From NCBI RefSeq assembly GCF_041912895.1, contig NZ_JAYSGI010000002.1:682001-746000 (forward strand): 64,000 nt of DNA, written 5' to 3'. Positions within the stretch are counted from its first letter, which is position 1. The number at the start of each line of letters is the position of its first letter. A program made the position numbers and the translations under genes. Below the pieces are notes generated by a model. The model did no database searches, had not been told where the DNA came from, and saw only the letters and a list, made by a program, of their open reading frames with translations. This DNA is from Pelagerythrobacter sp041912895. Its GTDB lineage: Bacteria > Pseudomonadota > Alphaproteobacteria > Sphingomonadales > Sphingomonadaceae. Shown one piece after another: positions 55,301-62,140 of the stretch.

Positions 55301-55301
55301 T
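49377..55301 (-). CDS. Giant transglutaminase-like/DUF4011/SF1 helicase/Vsr-like nuclease/DUF3320 protein, candidate anti-phage effector
   Basis: 1974 residues from the ATG at 55301 (GGAG five bases upstream). Domains in order: beta-rich N-terminus (about 10-125); transglutaminase-like fold with CLDTALLFAAAIEQAG (Cys231) and HGHAFAGAW (His255/257); DUF4011 from about 390 (EWQRKLLDLTARNRLLNL); superfamily 1 helicase with Walker A LDGPPGTGKSQT (Lys703), Walker B FDEASQ (Asp1328), a GDQKQMPP motif and the C-terminal QGDERDTIILGI and RRLNVAVTRARKA motifs; a helical insert between the helicase halves (about 740-1290); an MTES_1575/Vsr-like PD-(D/E)xK domain with YRIDLGIVD and GIECDGAMYH (Glu1669, Asp1671); acidic linker; DUF3320 (about 1815-1870). 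All motifs look intact, unlike the neighbours. A DUF4011-helicase-Vsr plan is recalled from known single-gene defence proteins; host role here is inferred. Confidence 0.88.
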   Translation of the reverse strand: MEGEVAAHGQEPEKTVRIEVVACDKIGFVSQQNAVPPLREISIVNGTDADLSDLRLDLSADPAFLGERCWHIDKVAAGESLQLLDRDVTIAAGFARDLAEAERGTVTLDLRDREGEVIASSKTPITILAVDDWGGADAMPELLPAFVMPNDPAVAKVLRAAANALATAGRPDAINGYESGDKARVYEIVSAIWSAVSGLQLTYALPPASFETRGQKIRSPGAIYAGRVATCLDTALLFAAAIEQAGLHPLVVLTHGHAFAGAWVERDQFSDLVTEEVAAVRNRLDLGNIVLFETTMVTGANRARFSQACAESKRQIEGIEPGDVFFAIDVRRARMRRILPLATSSTRMEDEDEGFASVRVEAAPDLYQGSIESVEIEEGDGETKDRIEEWQRKLLDLTARNRLLNLPRAGNLNLVCPDPARLEDLLADGKKISVQPLPDLGVGGRDVDLHRDRSRTDLKEEHALAGLEKNEVFVELEKPKLDSSLIKLYRQARADMNEGGSNTLFLAFGFLEWKKKETDQRSYRAPLILQPVRLERRNARSGMKLVAHEDEPRFNMTLLELLKQDFGLVIGGLDGELPKDDSGTDVAGVWHQIRRAITNSPGFEVREQVTLGIFSFSKYLMWKDLVDRRDLLKDNPVVRHLIERGTEPFEAMGPLPKPDRLDQDVDPADLYAPLPADSSQLAAVVASGEGHNFVLDGPPGTGKSQTIANMIAQNLALGRRVLFVSEKRAALDVVYRRLEQVGLGDFCLELHSHKSTKIEVLRQLERAWNARGALSQSDWADRTAELKRLRDDLNGFAAALHHRYPCGLTVHDAVWRVVRDDDGALPQFAWPERTQHGESEIRAMREAVRSLELTFAGVGTLPGTVSDCVRASEWSNAWQSRLLASANDLRSASARVEHAAHAAVRASGLPAQPTGPEEADRVLTLSQAICRTAGVDLAFAFRPDHAETIEALRRQADAVRKWHGLRARLSSEYRTPEAAEDTQASLARDWEEAQEKFVLLRYFAMRSCKRRMTELGGAAGEIDPSADLPIFAEMAPLHAKVRELDRAIEGVPASQGLDSDPDRLERLAEEAERIRAVARSQAGSPEEFAGLVGALRNAVVDANEMAASDAPLGVATQALIEAAEGFGQARDAFFGASAANALPGQFEQIAHMCDDIEAHRTQLNALCQWNKVRDQAAALGLAPMTNRIAAGLPAGEAVPLFDAAYAKWFAPWAIDAEPRLAGFHSLSHEDKIRTFGKVTEEVQNLTAAIIRARLCTDLPDASQVARASGFGVLKHELAKQRAHKPVRRLAEEMGKDFSALAPCMLMSPLSIAQYLPPDQDLFDIVIFDEASQITPWDAVGSIGRGRQLVLAGDQKQMPPTNFFSRGSATVDEDAMVDLESILDECVSASIPRRSLDWHYRSRHDSLIAFSNSRYYDGKLVIFPAPETRETAVEWHRVEGVYAKGTEQTNAIEAKAIVAEAKRRLAGKAPGDTSLGIVTLNSKQQDLIEDLLEQARKGDAAFDAHFADDLEEPVFVKNLETVQGDERDTIILGITFGPVEAGARKMSMNFGPLNKDGGWRRLNVAVTRARKAMLLFTSFNAGMIDLSKTASQAVRDLKHYIEFADRGPRALAEVHSDSIGETESPFEDAVKGMLERRGWSVRPQIGVSGYRIDLGIVDPDNPGDFLAGIECDGAMYHSALTARDRDKVRQAVLEGLGWTILRIWSTDFWIDAKGSIAKIDARLKQKLDEARERRVFEEAGEEQDDAAGPEATSDAPDEDDHVQVDDPASSVVDDRQARGNASSPPHESDSSDDTLLSMFHAPEMAQGRAGPYRQTDFSDIVDKIDADRFYDPEYNDVLIEMVRLVVETEAPIRDDQLATVIARAHGFARTGRLIRERVDEVAQRSFVLVEDQVDHVFVWIDESHPTRLDEYRVPESGSANRLIDQIALPELMLAARAVDDVEDRAVAVARIFGISRLRRDARRRVELAIEKVIQH

Positions 55302-55359
55302 CCTACTCCCCCCCGGATCAATTCGATACTCCAACAGGATGCATCAGATTGGAAATAGA

Positions 55360-55494
55360 TCAACTCAGGAGATTGCTGAGGGCTGCCGCCACCCTCTCGA
55401 CCCAGGGGCCACCGCCAAACATTGGTGCTCTACCGAAGCAATAGATCAAAATAGGCAGGTCTTTGGCAATTGAGCCTCCAAAGCTGACGGTTCG
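55360..55494 (-). pseudogene. C-terminal gene fragment upstream of the giant helicase
   Basis: 44 codons open between a TAG at 55495-55497 and a TGA at 55360-55362, with no start. The translation is protein-like: FGGSIAKDLPILIYCFGRAP then MFGGGPWVERVAAALSNLLS. It points the same way as the giant gene and ends about 60 bases before it, so it may be the tail of a former partner gene. Family not recognised. Confidence 0.35.
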
Positions 55495-55497
55495 CTA

Positions 55498-55763
55498 CCG
55501 GCCCACATTTGCCGTTCACTGGCTCCCGCAACAAATGTCCGGAAGGGGGCCGGAAGACGACAGGCAACTTCTGGGCATCGATAAAACTCAAGCGGACATT
55601 GGGTCAGGTCGCTCATAGATGCCAGCGGATCACCTCAGAATATGCCGAAGTCCCTTCACGCACGCTGGATGGCGCGCCAACGACTCGCCTGCGCACGATA
55701 GGGCGCACGATCACGGCGGACGAGAACCTGTCGGCCCATTCGCGCTGCCGTGCGCCCGCGTAG
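55498..55763. other. Gene-free stretch at the right edge of the island
   Basis: No convincing gene. An open frame at 55509-55763 on the plus strand has no family resemblance and unusual composition. The sequence around 55535-55610 has CGGACATT-type words seen in degraded intergenic DNA. No copy of the tRNA-Gln 3' end was found here. Confidence 0.4.
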
Positions 55764-57077
55764 TTATGAAGCGCGTCTCAACCGCGACAGCGACGTATCC
55801 AGCGCCAGCACGAGGATCAGCGAGAGGCCGAACAGCGGCAGCAGGATCGCCAGCAGCGCGATAATCGCCCATAGGCGTGGCGGCACACGGCGATCATCCC
55901 CCGGCGGTGCGCCAAATTCTCCGCGCGGCTTGCGCTTCCACCACATTGCGACGCCGAGCACGCTGACCGCGATCAGCGCGATCGCGGTCGCCAGCCCGAT
56001 CAGCTGGTTGGCGAGGCCGAACAGTTGCCCTTCGTGCCAGGCGATGCCGTAGTTCACCGCGCGGTCGATCGGATGGCTGTCGGCAAAGCCGCGGCGCCCG
56101 ATTTCGGAGCCGGTCGCCGGATCCCATGTGACCGATCGTGCCAGCGGGCGGTTCTGCGTCAGCGACGTGGCCGTCCATTCGTCGCCGGTCGGCGGAGCGA
56201 ACGCCTGCGGGGCATGCGGCGGCAGAACGATTGCGGGAAAGGCGAGACCTTCGCGCTTCGCCTTCGCCACGAATACGGAAAGCGGCAGGCTTTCGGACGG
56301 TGGTGGGGATGGCGGCATCGCCGCCATCTCTCCGTGCGCATGATCGCCATGCCCGCCATCGACGCCGATCTTCCAATCCTGCGGGCCCTCCACCAGACCG
56401 AGTTCGGCACGGACCCATGCGAAGCCGCTGCCCCATACGCCTGCCCAAGGCAGCCCGCTGGCGAGCATCACCAGCACCAGCCCGGCGATCCAGAACCCGG
56501 TCACCCGGTGCAGATCGCGCAGCAGTGGCCGCCCGCGCAGCGACAGGCGCGGCCAGAACGTGCCCGCCGCGGAGAAGGGACGCGGCCACCACAGGTAAAG
56601 CCCGCTCAGGATCATCACGATGGTCCAGCTCGCTGCCAGTTCGACCAGCCGGTCGCCCCAATCGCCGAGGAGCAATGTGCCATGGATGCGCGCCACCGTC
56701 GCCAATATCCGGCTTTCCGGATCGAACGCGCCAAGCACTTCGCCCTGAGGCGAAACATAAACCTCGGCCAGGCTGCCACCCGGCAGCGCGAACTGGAGCA
56801 TAGCGGCATCGCCGGGACTTTCGGGCAGGCGATAATGGTTGAACCGGCTGCCGGGATATTCAGCCATCGCCGCGCCGAGCTGGGCATCGGCCGAGACGGC
56901 GCCTGCGACCGGCAGGTCGCGGAAGGCCGCCTCTTCCCACCGGTCGACCTGCGGCTTGAACAGATAGACCGCGCCGGTGAGCGACAGGATCAGGATGAAC
57001 GGGAGCACGAACAGCCCGGCATAGAAATGCCAGCGCCACACCTTGCGATAGATCGTCTTGGAGTGCGCGCTTACCAT
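55764..57077 (-). CDS. PepSY-associated membrane protein (iron/metal-uptake associated)
   Basis: 437 residues with four main membrane helices. The family start KTIYRKVWRWHFYAGLFVLP, with the paired Trp/His residues, is followed by a PepSY-like periplasmic part (AEYPGSRFNHYRLPESPGDA), the VARIHGTLLLGDWGDRLVEL helix and a large second periplasmic region with a His-rich spot (GGHGDHAHGE). Relatives next to TonB-dependent receptors are thought to reduce or release imported metal chelates. The ATG overlaps the receptor gene stop by seven bases, so they are coupled. Confidence 0.9.
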   Translation of the reverse strand: MVSAHSKTIYRKVWRWHFYAGLFVLPFILILSLTGAVYLFKPQVDRWEEAAFRDLPVAGAVSADAQLGAAMAEYPGSRFNHYRLPESPGDAAMLQFALPGGSLAEVYVSPQGEVLGAFDPESRILATVARIHGTLLLGDWGDRLVELAASWTIVMILSGLYLWWPRPFSAAGTFWPRLSLRGRPLLRDLHRVTGFWIAGLVLVMLASGLPWAGVWGSGFAWVRAELGLVEGPQDWKIGVDGGHGDHAHGEMAAMPPSPPPSESLPLSVFVAKAKREGLAFPAIVLPPHAPQAFAPPTGDEWTATSLTQNRPLARSVTWDPATGSEIGRRGFADSHPIDRAVNYGIAWHEGQLFGLANQLIGLATAIALIAVSVLGVAMWWKRKPRGEFGAPPGDDRRVPPRLWAIIALLAILLPLFGLSLILVLALDTSLSRLRRAS

Positions 57078-59152
57078 GCGAACCGTATCCCGCCATAGAT
57101 CGCACGACCGGTGCCGGGATTGAATATCTCCGATCCCGCATCGGCGACACCCGCGATCGCCACCGTGGCGATATAGCGCTCGTCGGTAAGGTTGCGCCCT
57201 TCGACATAGAGCGACCAGTTATTGCCGGCATCGAAGCCCGCTTTCAGGTTGACCAATGCGTAGGAATCAACCGTCAGGCTGTTGGCGTTGTCGGCGAAAT
57301 AGTCGCCCGGCGCCCATTCGACGTTCGGCCCGGCATAGAAACCGCCCGAATGGCGATAGAGCAGTTCGGCGCGCAGGAAATGGCGCGGCACGCCGGGCAG
57401 TTCGTTGTCACCGTAGAGCGGATCGTCGTCGAAATGGAAATCGTTGAGGGTGTAGGCCGCGGTCAGAGCGAGCGCATCGCCTCTGGCGGAGAGCGGCACC
57501 CTCGCGTCCAGCCCGGCCTTGATCCCCTGATGCACGGTGCGATCGGCGTTGATCGTGCTGCACAGCGCCCAGGGTTGCGTCGTCAGGCATTGCAGCTCGT
57601 TGCGCAGTTCGGAGCGATAGAGCGCCAAATCCCAGCCGATCCCGCCGCTACGCCCGCGTGTGCCGATCTCGTAAGTCGTCGCGCGTTGCACCTCGAGGTC
57701 GAGATTCGCCGGGAATATGCCCGCGTCGTAACTCGGCACTTCGGCGCTGCGGGAGATATTGGCGAACACCTGCCAGTCGGCGCGCGCATTCCACAGCAGG
57801 CCAATGCGCGGGCTCCACACGTCGTATTCCCGATCGCCGGACTGATCGCCATCGGTCAGGAAACGGTCTCGCCGTTCGCGCTCGGCATGAAGATACTGCA
57901 CCCCGGCGATCAGCGCGAGATCGGGCCGCACATAAAGCGAATCCTGCGCATATAGCGACAGGTTCGACGATCGGTCTTCCATCGACTGGACCAGCTCGCC
58001 CTTCTCGCCTGCCACGTTGAGGAACTGGTCGGTGTCGAGTGTCCCGTTGTGCAGGTTCGCCCCCAGGATCAACTCGTTGCGCAGCCCGGCGATCTCGCGA
58101 TCGTCGACCGCGCGGATGAAGCCGCCGTAATCGTCGACGGTATAGTCGAGATACTGGTAGATCGGATGGTCAACATGGCGCGCATTGTAGAAGGCGCCCA
58201 GATCGATCGTCGTGCTCGCGAGCCGAACGGTGGTGCGGTTCGCCAGGCGGATCGAATCGACGTTGCGCTGCTGATCCTGCGCCACCCATACCGGGTTGGC
58301 AGCACGGGGATCGTCGAGCGCCTGCGCCTTGGAGACTTCACCCGGAATGCGCTGGTTGGTGCTCGCGCCATAGACGTAGAGCCGCGTCTCGACAGCGGGC
58401 GAGACCTGATAGCCGAGGTTGAGGTTGCCGCGCACCGCATCGCCATCGCTGTGCTCGCGATATCCGTCCGTCCGCTGCGCCGAGACGGTGGCGAAATAAT
58501 CGAACGATCCCGAAGCACCGCCGCTGCTCGCCTGACCTTTGACGTAACCGAAACTGCCTGCGTCGATCCGCGCGAACAGCAGCGAGGCATCGCGTCCTGT
58601 GGGCGTCACGAGATTGATCGCACCGCCGAGCGCATTGGCGCCGTAGCGCAGCGCGTTGGCGCCCTTGTACACTTCGACATAGCGATAGGCGCTCGGGTCG
58701 ATCTCGAACAGATCGACCAGCCCGTCCGAGGTGTTGAGCGGAATGCCGTCGATATAAAGCGCGATGCCGCGCGCACCATAGGCGCGAGACAGCCCCGATC
58801 CGCGCACCGACAGCCGCGCGTCGTCGCCCATGCGCGGCTGCACGATCACGCCCGGCACGTATTCGAGCACATCCTTGATGTGCTTGACCGGGGTATCCTC
58901 GAACGCGTCGGCCGTGACGATATCGACCGCACCCGGCGTGCGCTCGATCACGGTTTCTGCCTCTCGCGCGTTGGGAATGGCGGTGACCACGATCGTCCGA
59001 CCGTCGCCGGAGGCCGGACGCGTCTGGGCGTGGGCGGGCAGCGCGAACGCGGCGAGCGTGGCCGCGATGGCGACGGTGGACGCGTTTCGTCCGAACAGAG
59101 TGCGCGCGCACGCGGGATGCCGCCCGCGCAGGCGGATGGAAATATCAGGCAT
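57071..59152 (-). CDS. TonB-dependent outer-membrane receptor (FecA-like)
   Basis: 693 residues. The long signal peptide ends near LPAHAQ. A TonB-box-like stretch (RTIVVTAIPN) precedes the plug: DAFEDTPVKHIKDVLEYVPG, RLSVRGSGLSRAYGARGIAL and GANALRYGANALGGAINLVT. The barrel ends with an aromatic C-terminal residue (IYGGIRFAW), needed for BAM recognition. The substrate is probably a metal chelate. It sits between a DUF2946 gene and the coupled PepSY gene in a leftward run starting from a zinc-type receptor. Confidence 0.93.
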   Translation of the reverse strand: MPDISIRLRGRHPACARTLFGRNASTVAIAATLAAFALPAHAQTRPASGDGRTIVVTAIPNAREAETVIERTPGAVDIVTADAFEDTPVKHIKDVLEYVPGVIVQPRMGDDARLSVRGSGLSRAYGARGIALYIDGIPLNTSDGLVDLFEIDPSAYRYVEVYKGANALRYGANALGGAINLVTPTGRDASLLFARIDAGSFGYVKGQASSGGASGSFDYFATVSAQRTDGYREHSDGDAVRGNLNLGYQVSPAVETRLYVYGASTNQRIPGEVSKAQALDDPRAANPVWVAQDQQRNVDSIRLANRTTVRLASTTIDLGAFYNARHVDHPIYQYLDYTVDDYGGFIRAVDDREIAGLRNELILGANLHNGTLDTDQFLNVAGEKGELVQSMEDRSSNLSLYAQDSLYVRPDLALIAGVQYLHAERERRDRFLTDGDQSGDREYDVWSPRIGLLWNARADWQVFANISRSAEVPSYDAGIFPANLDLEVQRATTYEIGTRGRSGGIGWDLALYRSELRNELQCLTTQPWALCSTINADRTVHQGIKAGLDARVPLSARGDALALTAAYTLNDFHFDDDPLYGDNELPGVPRHFLRAELLYRHSGGFYAGPNVEWAPGDYFADNANSLTVDSYALVNLKAGFDAGNNWSLYVEGRNLTDERYIATVAIAGVADAGSEIFNPGTGRAIYGGIRFAW

Positions 59153-59220
59153 GTTTCATAAACTCCGACAGTCCGGCGTGCGCGAACGCACGTCGGGACT
59201 TGGCCAAAAAGATCAGATCA

Positions 59221-59628
59221 TCAGGCCACTGCTGGAGGGCCGCGGAGGGGCGGCCGGAGATGGAGGATGCGAGCGAGCGGCGCGCTGCGTATCGGTGTCA
59301 GACCGAGCAGGAGAATGAAGACCAGCGCCCCGCCCAGCAGTACCTCGTCCGCCGCCCCCGGCGCGACTTTGGCCAACCCGGTGAAGGCGCACGTCGTGTC
59401 CTTCGCGCTGTCTCGGTGATCGGGTTTGCCGTCATCCTTCATCGGGATGGCGAGCGCGGCCGTGTGCGGGCCGCCGGCCATGCCGGTGCAGATGGTCACG
59501 GTCAGAACCTTCTGGTCCGCCTCGACCATGTAGCCGGCGGGCACGAGCGCCTTCAGGCACAGGGCAAGCGCAAAGATCGCCGCTATCCAGCGACGGCCGC
59601 TTGCTGTCGTGGCGCGCCCCAACCTCAT
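59221..59628 (-). CDS. DUF2946 family protein
   Basis: 135 residues. An N-terminal hydrophobic helix with ALALCLKALVPAGYMVEADQ is the DUF2946 signature. It is followed by a segment with CTGMAGGPHTAAL, a charged spacer, a cysteine in DTTCAFTGLA, a second hydrophobic segment and a basic tail. Family members often lie beside metal-uptake or cytochrome-oxidase genes, suggesting a copper- or zinc-linked role, but no activity is proven. ATG start; about 85 bases after the zinc-type receptor stop. Confidence 0.8.
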   Translation of the reverse strand: MRLGRATTASGRRWIAAIFALALCLKALVPAGYMVEADQKVLTVTICTGMAGGPHTAALAIPMKDDGKPDHRDSAKDTTCAFTGLAKVAPGAADEVLLGGALVFILLLGLTPIRSAPLARILHLRPPLRGPPAVA

Positions 59629-59713
59629 CGACCGCGCCGTTAGCAGCGATGCTTGGCGATGTCAGGCACGTTTCGACCTCCGGACACGTACAAGTGTGCT
59701 ACGCTCCGCGGGT

Positions 59714-61978
59714 TCAGAACGAATGGCGCATGCCGATCACGACGTTGCGGCCGCGCAGCGGCGACTGGTCCTTGACGAACGAGGTGTGCACGAAGGCGAG
59801 TTCGTTGGTCAGGTTGGTCCCGCGCACGTAGAACTCGACCGACTTCGCATCGTCGATGTCGAAGCGGTAGGACAGCGTGGCGTTGACCATATCGTAGCCG
59901 CCCGTTCGCGTCTCGTATGAAGCGACCTCATCCTGCGCGAAGGTGCGGTAGTATTCGACATCGGCCGACAGCGGCCCCGCGCTGTGTTCGTACCGCGCGC
60001 CGAGCCGGGCCGGGGGAATGCGCGGCAGGTTGTCGTCCTCGCTCTTGAGCTTGGTGTCGACGTAGTCGCCGAACACCGTCACTCGCGAGGCCGGCGTGAA
60101 CTGATAGCTGACCTGGCCGTCCACACCGGCAAAACGCGCATCGGCCGCCGTGTAGATCAGGAAGTTATGAGGAACCCCGGATTCCGCTTCGATCTCGATG
60201 AGGCGGGCGAAAACGTAGTCTTCGATATCCTGGTAGAACAGGCCGACCTCGAACTCAAGCGGTCCTCCGACCTTGCGGAGCGTGAGGTTGACCGAGTCCA
60301 CCGCTTCGAGAACATCTTCCGGGTCGAGCCCTTCGTCTTCCAGGATCGGATTGCTCGCAGCGAGGCCGAGTTCGTAGCTGTTGGTCGCCAGATTGTTGCC
60401 GCGCGCGTAAAGCTCGCGCACGCTCGGCGCTCGTTCCGTATGGGCCAGCGAGAGCGCCACGGCATAGCCGTTAGCGACATTCCAGGTCGCCCCGATCGAG
60501 GCTGAAAAGGGCTTGTGTTTCGTCGTGGGATTACGCGTGATGAAGCTTTCGATCGCCTCGGTTTCGAGCACCTCCCGCCAATTCGGCCCATACCATTCGG
60601 TGAACAGTTCCTGATACAGCGGCGACAGCGTTTCGCGGAAGGCGGGTGGCGAGATGTCGATCGTGCGCCAATCCTGCCGCGCCGCGATCTCGAAATCCAC
60701 CGGCCCGAACGATCGCCGTTCGCTCAGGAAAATGCCGACATTCTCAGTCAGGTAGTCGGGCGCGCCGACGAGACCATAACCGTTTTCGGGGAACGGACGG
60801 TGAAGGTCGTTGATGTTGATGCCGGTGAACGTGCCGTCGGTATATTGCACGCCGAGCGTTCCGGTGAACCCGAAGATCGGCTCGTGCGTCAGTTCGAGCC
60901 GCCCGTCCCACAGCTCGTTGGTGTAGCGCGTGAACAGGCTCGGTCCGTCGATCTCGTCATGCGCGTAATCGGTATAGGAACCGCGCAGCCTTACATGGCT
61001 GAAGCCCGGCAGGAGATCGTCGTAGTCCGCGCGGACATCGAACCGGTCGCTGGCCAGCTTGATATAGGCCGTGTGGCTGTCGGGAGAGCCGAACGGATCT
61101 TCGAACCCGCCATGCGCCTCGCAGTGCAGATCCAGCCCGTGCGTATGGCACACGCCGTTCAAATGGCTGTGGCCGGGCAGCCCGTATTCACTTTCCATCC
61201 GCGTGTAGGCCGCCCCGATATAGCCTTTGGCCGTGATCCATGACGCGCCGACGGCGTAGCTGGTGCTCTCGGTGAAGGAATCGCGCAACTTGTCCGAGCC
61301 GAAGCTGTCCGGCACGTCGTAATCCTCGGCAGCGCGGCGTGCGCCTTCCGCGTGGATGGCGAACTGGCCGATGCCGGCGGTCACGCGCCCCACGAGGGTC
61401 TTCTCCTCGTCGCCGGTGCCATAGCGAACCTCGGTCGCGCCGGTCAGGCCGCCTTGGGGAACGGCCTTGGGAACTTTACTGTCGATCAGGTTGATCGCGC
61501 CGTTGACCGCGCTGCCGCCGTAGCGAACCGCCGCCGGCCCGCGCTGGATCTCGATCGCATCGAGCAGCAGCGGGTCGGTGGTGATCGCGTGATCGGGGGA
61601 CACCGACGAGACGTCGAACAGGTTGGCGCCGTCGGTGAGAACCTCGATGCGGGGCACCGTCTGGCCACGGATGACCGGACGCGACGCGCCGCCGCCAAAG
61701 TTGTCGAGATGTACGCCGGGCAGGCCGGCGAGCGTCTCGCCCAGCCCGCTCTGGCGGCGATGCGCCAGCTCGTCGCCTGCCAGAACCTGCACGGGTAGCG
61801 CGGAAATTTCTTCGGTTTCGAGCGACTGCCCGGTCACGACGATTTGGTTCGGCCGATCCTGTTCGCGAGCTTCCTGTTCCTCGGAGGCGTCCTGCGCCCA
61901 GGCCGGTGAGGTGAAACCGGTTACAAAGGATGCCGATGCCAGAAGCACGGCAGTGCTCCGGCCGATGAGATTGCGCAC
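59714..61978 (-). CDS. ZnuD-like TonB-dependent zinc receptor
   Basis: 754 residues from a GTG at 61978. Signal peptide ends near SPAWAQ; the TonB box is NQIVVTG. The plug has LGETLAGLPGVHLDNFGGGA, SRPVIRGQTVPRIEVLTDGA and AAVRYGGSAVNGAINLID. Within the barrel an extracellular loop (about residues 270-289) reads HSHLNGVCHTHGLDLHCEAH, a His/Cys-rich zinc-binding cluster typical of ZnuD receptors. The C-terminus ends in Phe. It is first in a leftward metal-uptake run and has a dyad-symmetric site 44-60 bases upstream. Confidence 0.92.
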   Translation of the reverse strand: MRNLIGRSTAVLLASASFVTGFTSPAWAQDASEEQEAREQDRPNQIVVTGQSLETEEISALPVQVLAGDELAHRRQSGLGETLAGLPGVHLDNFGGGASRPVIRGQTVPRIEVLTDGANLFDVSSVSPDHAITTDPLLLDAIEIQRGPAAVRYGGSAVNGAINLIDSKVPKAVPQGGLTGATEVRYGTGDEEKTLVGRVTAGIGQFAIHAEGARRAAEDYDVPDSFGSDKLRDSFTESTSYAVGASWITAKGYIGAAYTRMESEYGLPGHSHLNGVCHTHGLDLHCEAHGGFEDPFGSPDSHTAYIKLASDRFDVRADYDDLLPGFSHVRLRGSYTDYAHDEIDGPSLFTRYTNELWDGRLELTHEPIFGFTGTLGVQYTDGTFTGININDLHRPFPENGYGLVGAPDYLTENVGIFLSERRSFGPVDFEIAARQDWRTIDISPPAFRETLSPLYQELFTEWYGPNWREVLETEAIESFITRNPTTKHKPFSASIGATWNVANGYAVALSLAHTERAPSVRELYARGNNLATNSYELGLAASNPILEDEGLDPEDVLEAVDSVNLTLRKVGGPLEFEVGLFYQDIEDYVFARLIEIEAESGVPHNFLIYTAADARFAGVDGQVSYQFTPASRVTVFGDYVDTKLKSEDDNLPRIPPARLGARYEHSAGPLSADVEYYRTFAQDEVASYETRTGGYDMVNATLSYRFDIDDAKSVEFYVRGTNLTNELAFVHTSFVKDQSPLRGRNVVIGMRHSF

Positions 61979-62021
61979 GATTATGAAACTCCGTCGTTCT
62001 TTCGGTTCGGAGGCGCGCGTT

Positions 62022-62038
62022 ATGTGATACTATCTCAT
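62022..62038 (-). promoter_or_regulatory. Candidate Zur-type operator upstream of the zinc receptor
   Basis: In the gene direction the site reads ATGAGATAGTATCACAT, a 17-base dyad with one mismatched pair and a central G. Its AT-rich, GATA-N-TATC form resembles Fur/Zur boxes of alphaproteobacteria. It lies in the only gap upstream of the receptor, in an AT-rich patch, which fits repression when zinc is plentiful. The zur gene itself is not in the window. Confidence 0.5.
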
Positions 62039-62140
62039 TCTGTCAACAACGACCGTCGGTCTGTGAGGATTTTCAGAAAAGGCGGTTGCAGAGCGGCACA
62101 CCTCCCCAGCATTTATTGCGTTGAGCAGGACTTGCGCCGA

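Noticed and set aside
55509..55763. 84-codon open frame at the island edge
   Set aside because: No family resemblance, no ribosome site and unusual Arg/Thr/Ser composition; likely chance.
55302..55763. attR copy of the tRNA-Gln 3' end
   Set aside because: Looked for the CCTCACGGGGCATCCA end near the right edge of the island and found none, so site-specific integration is not shown.
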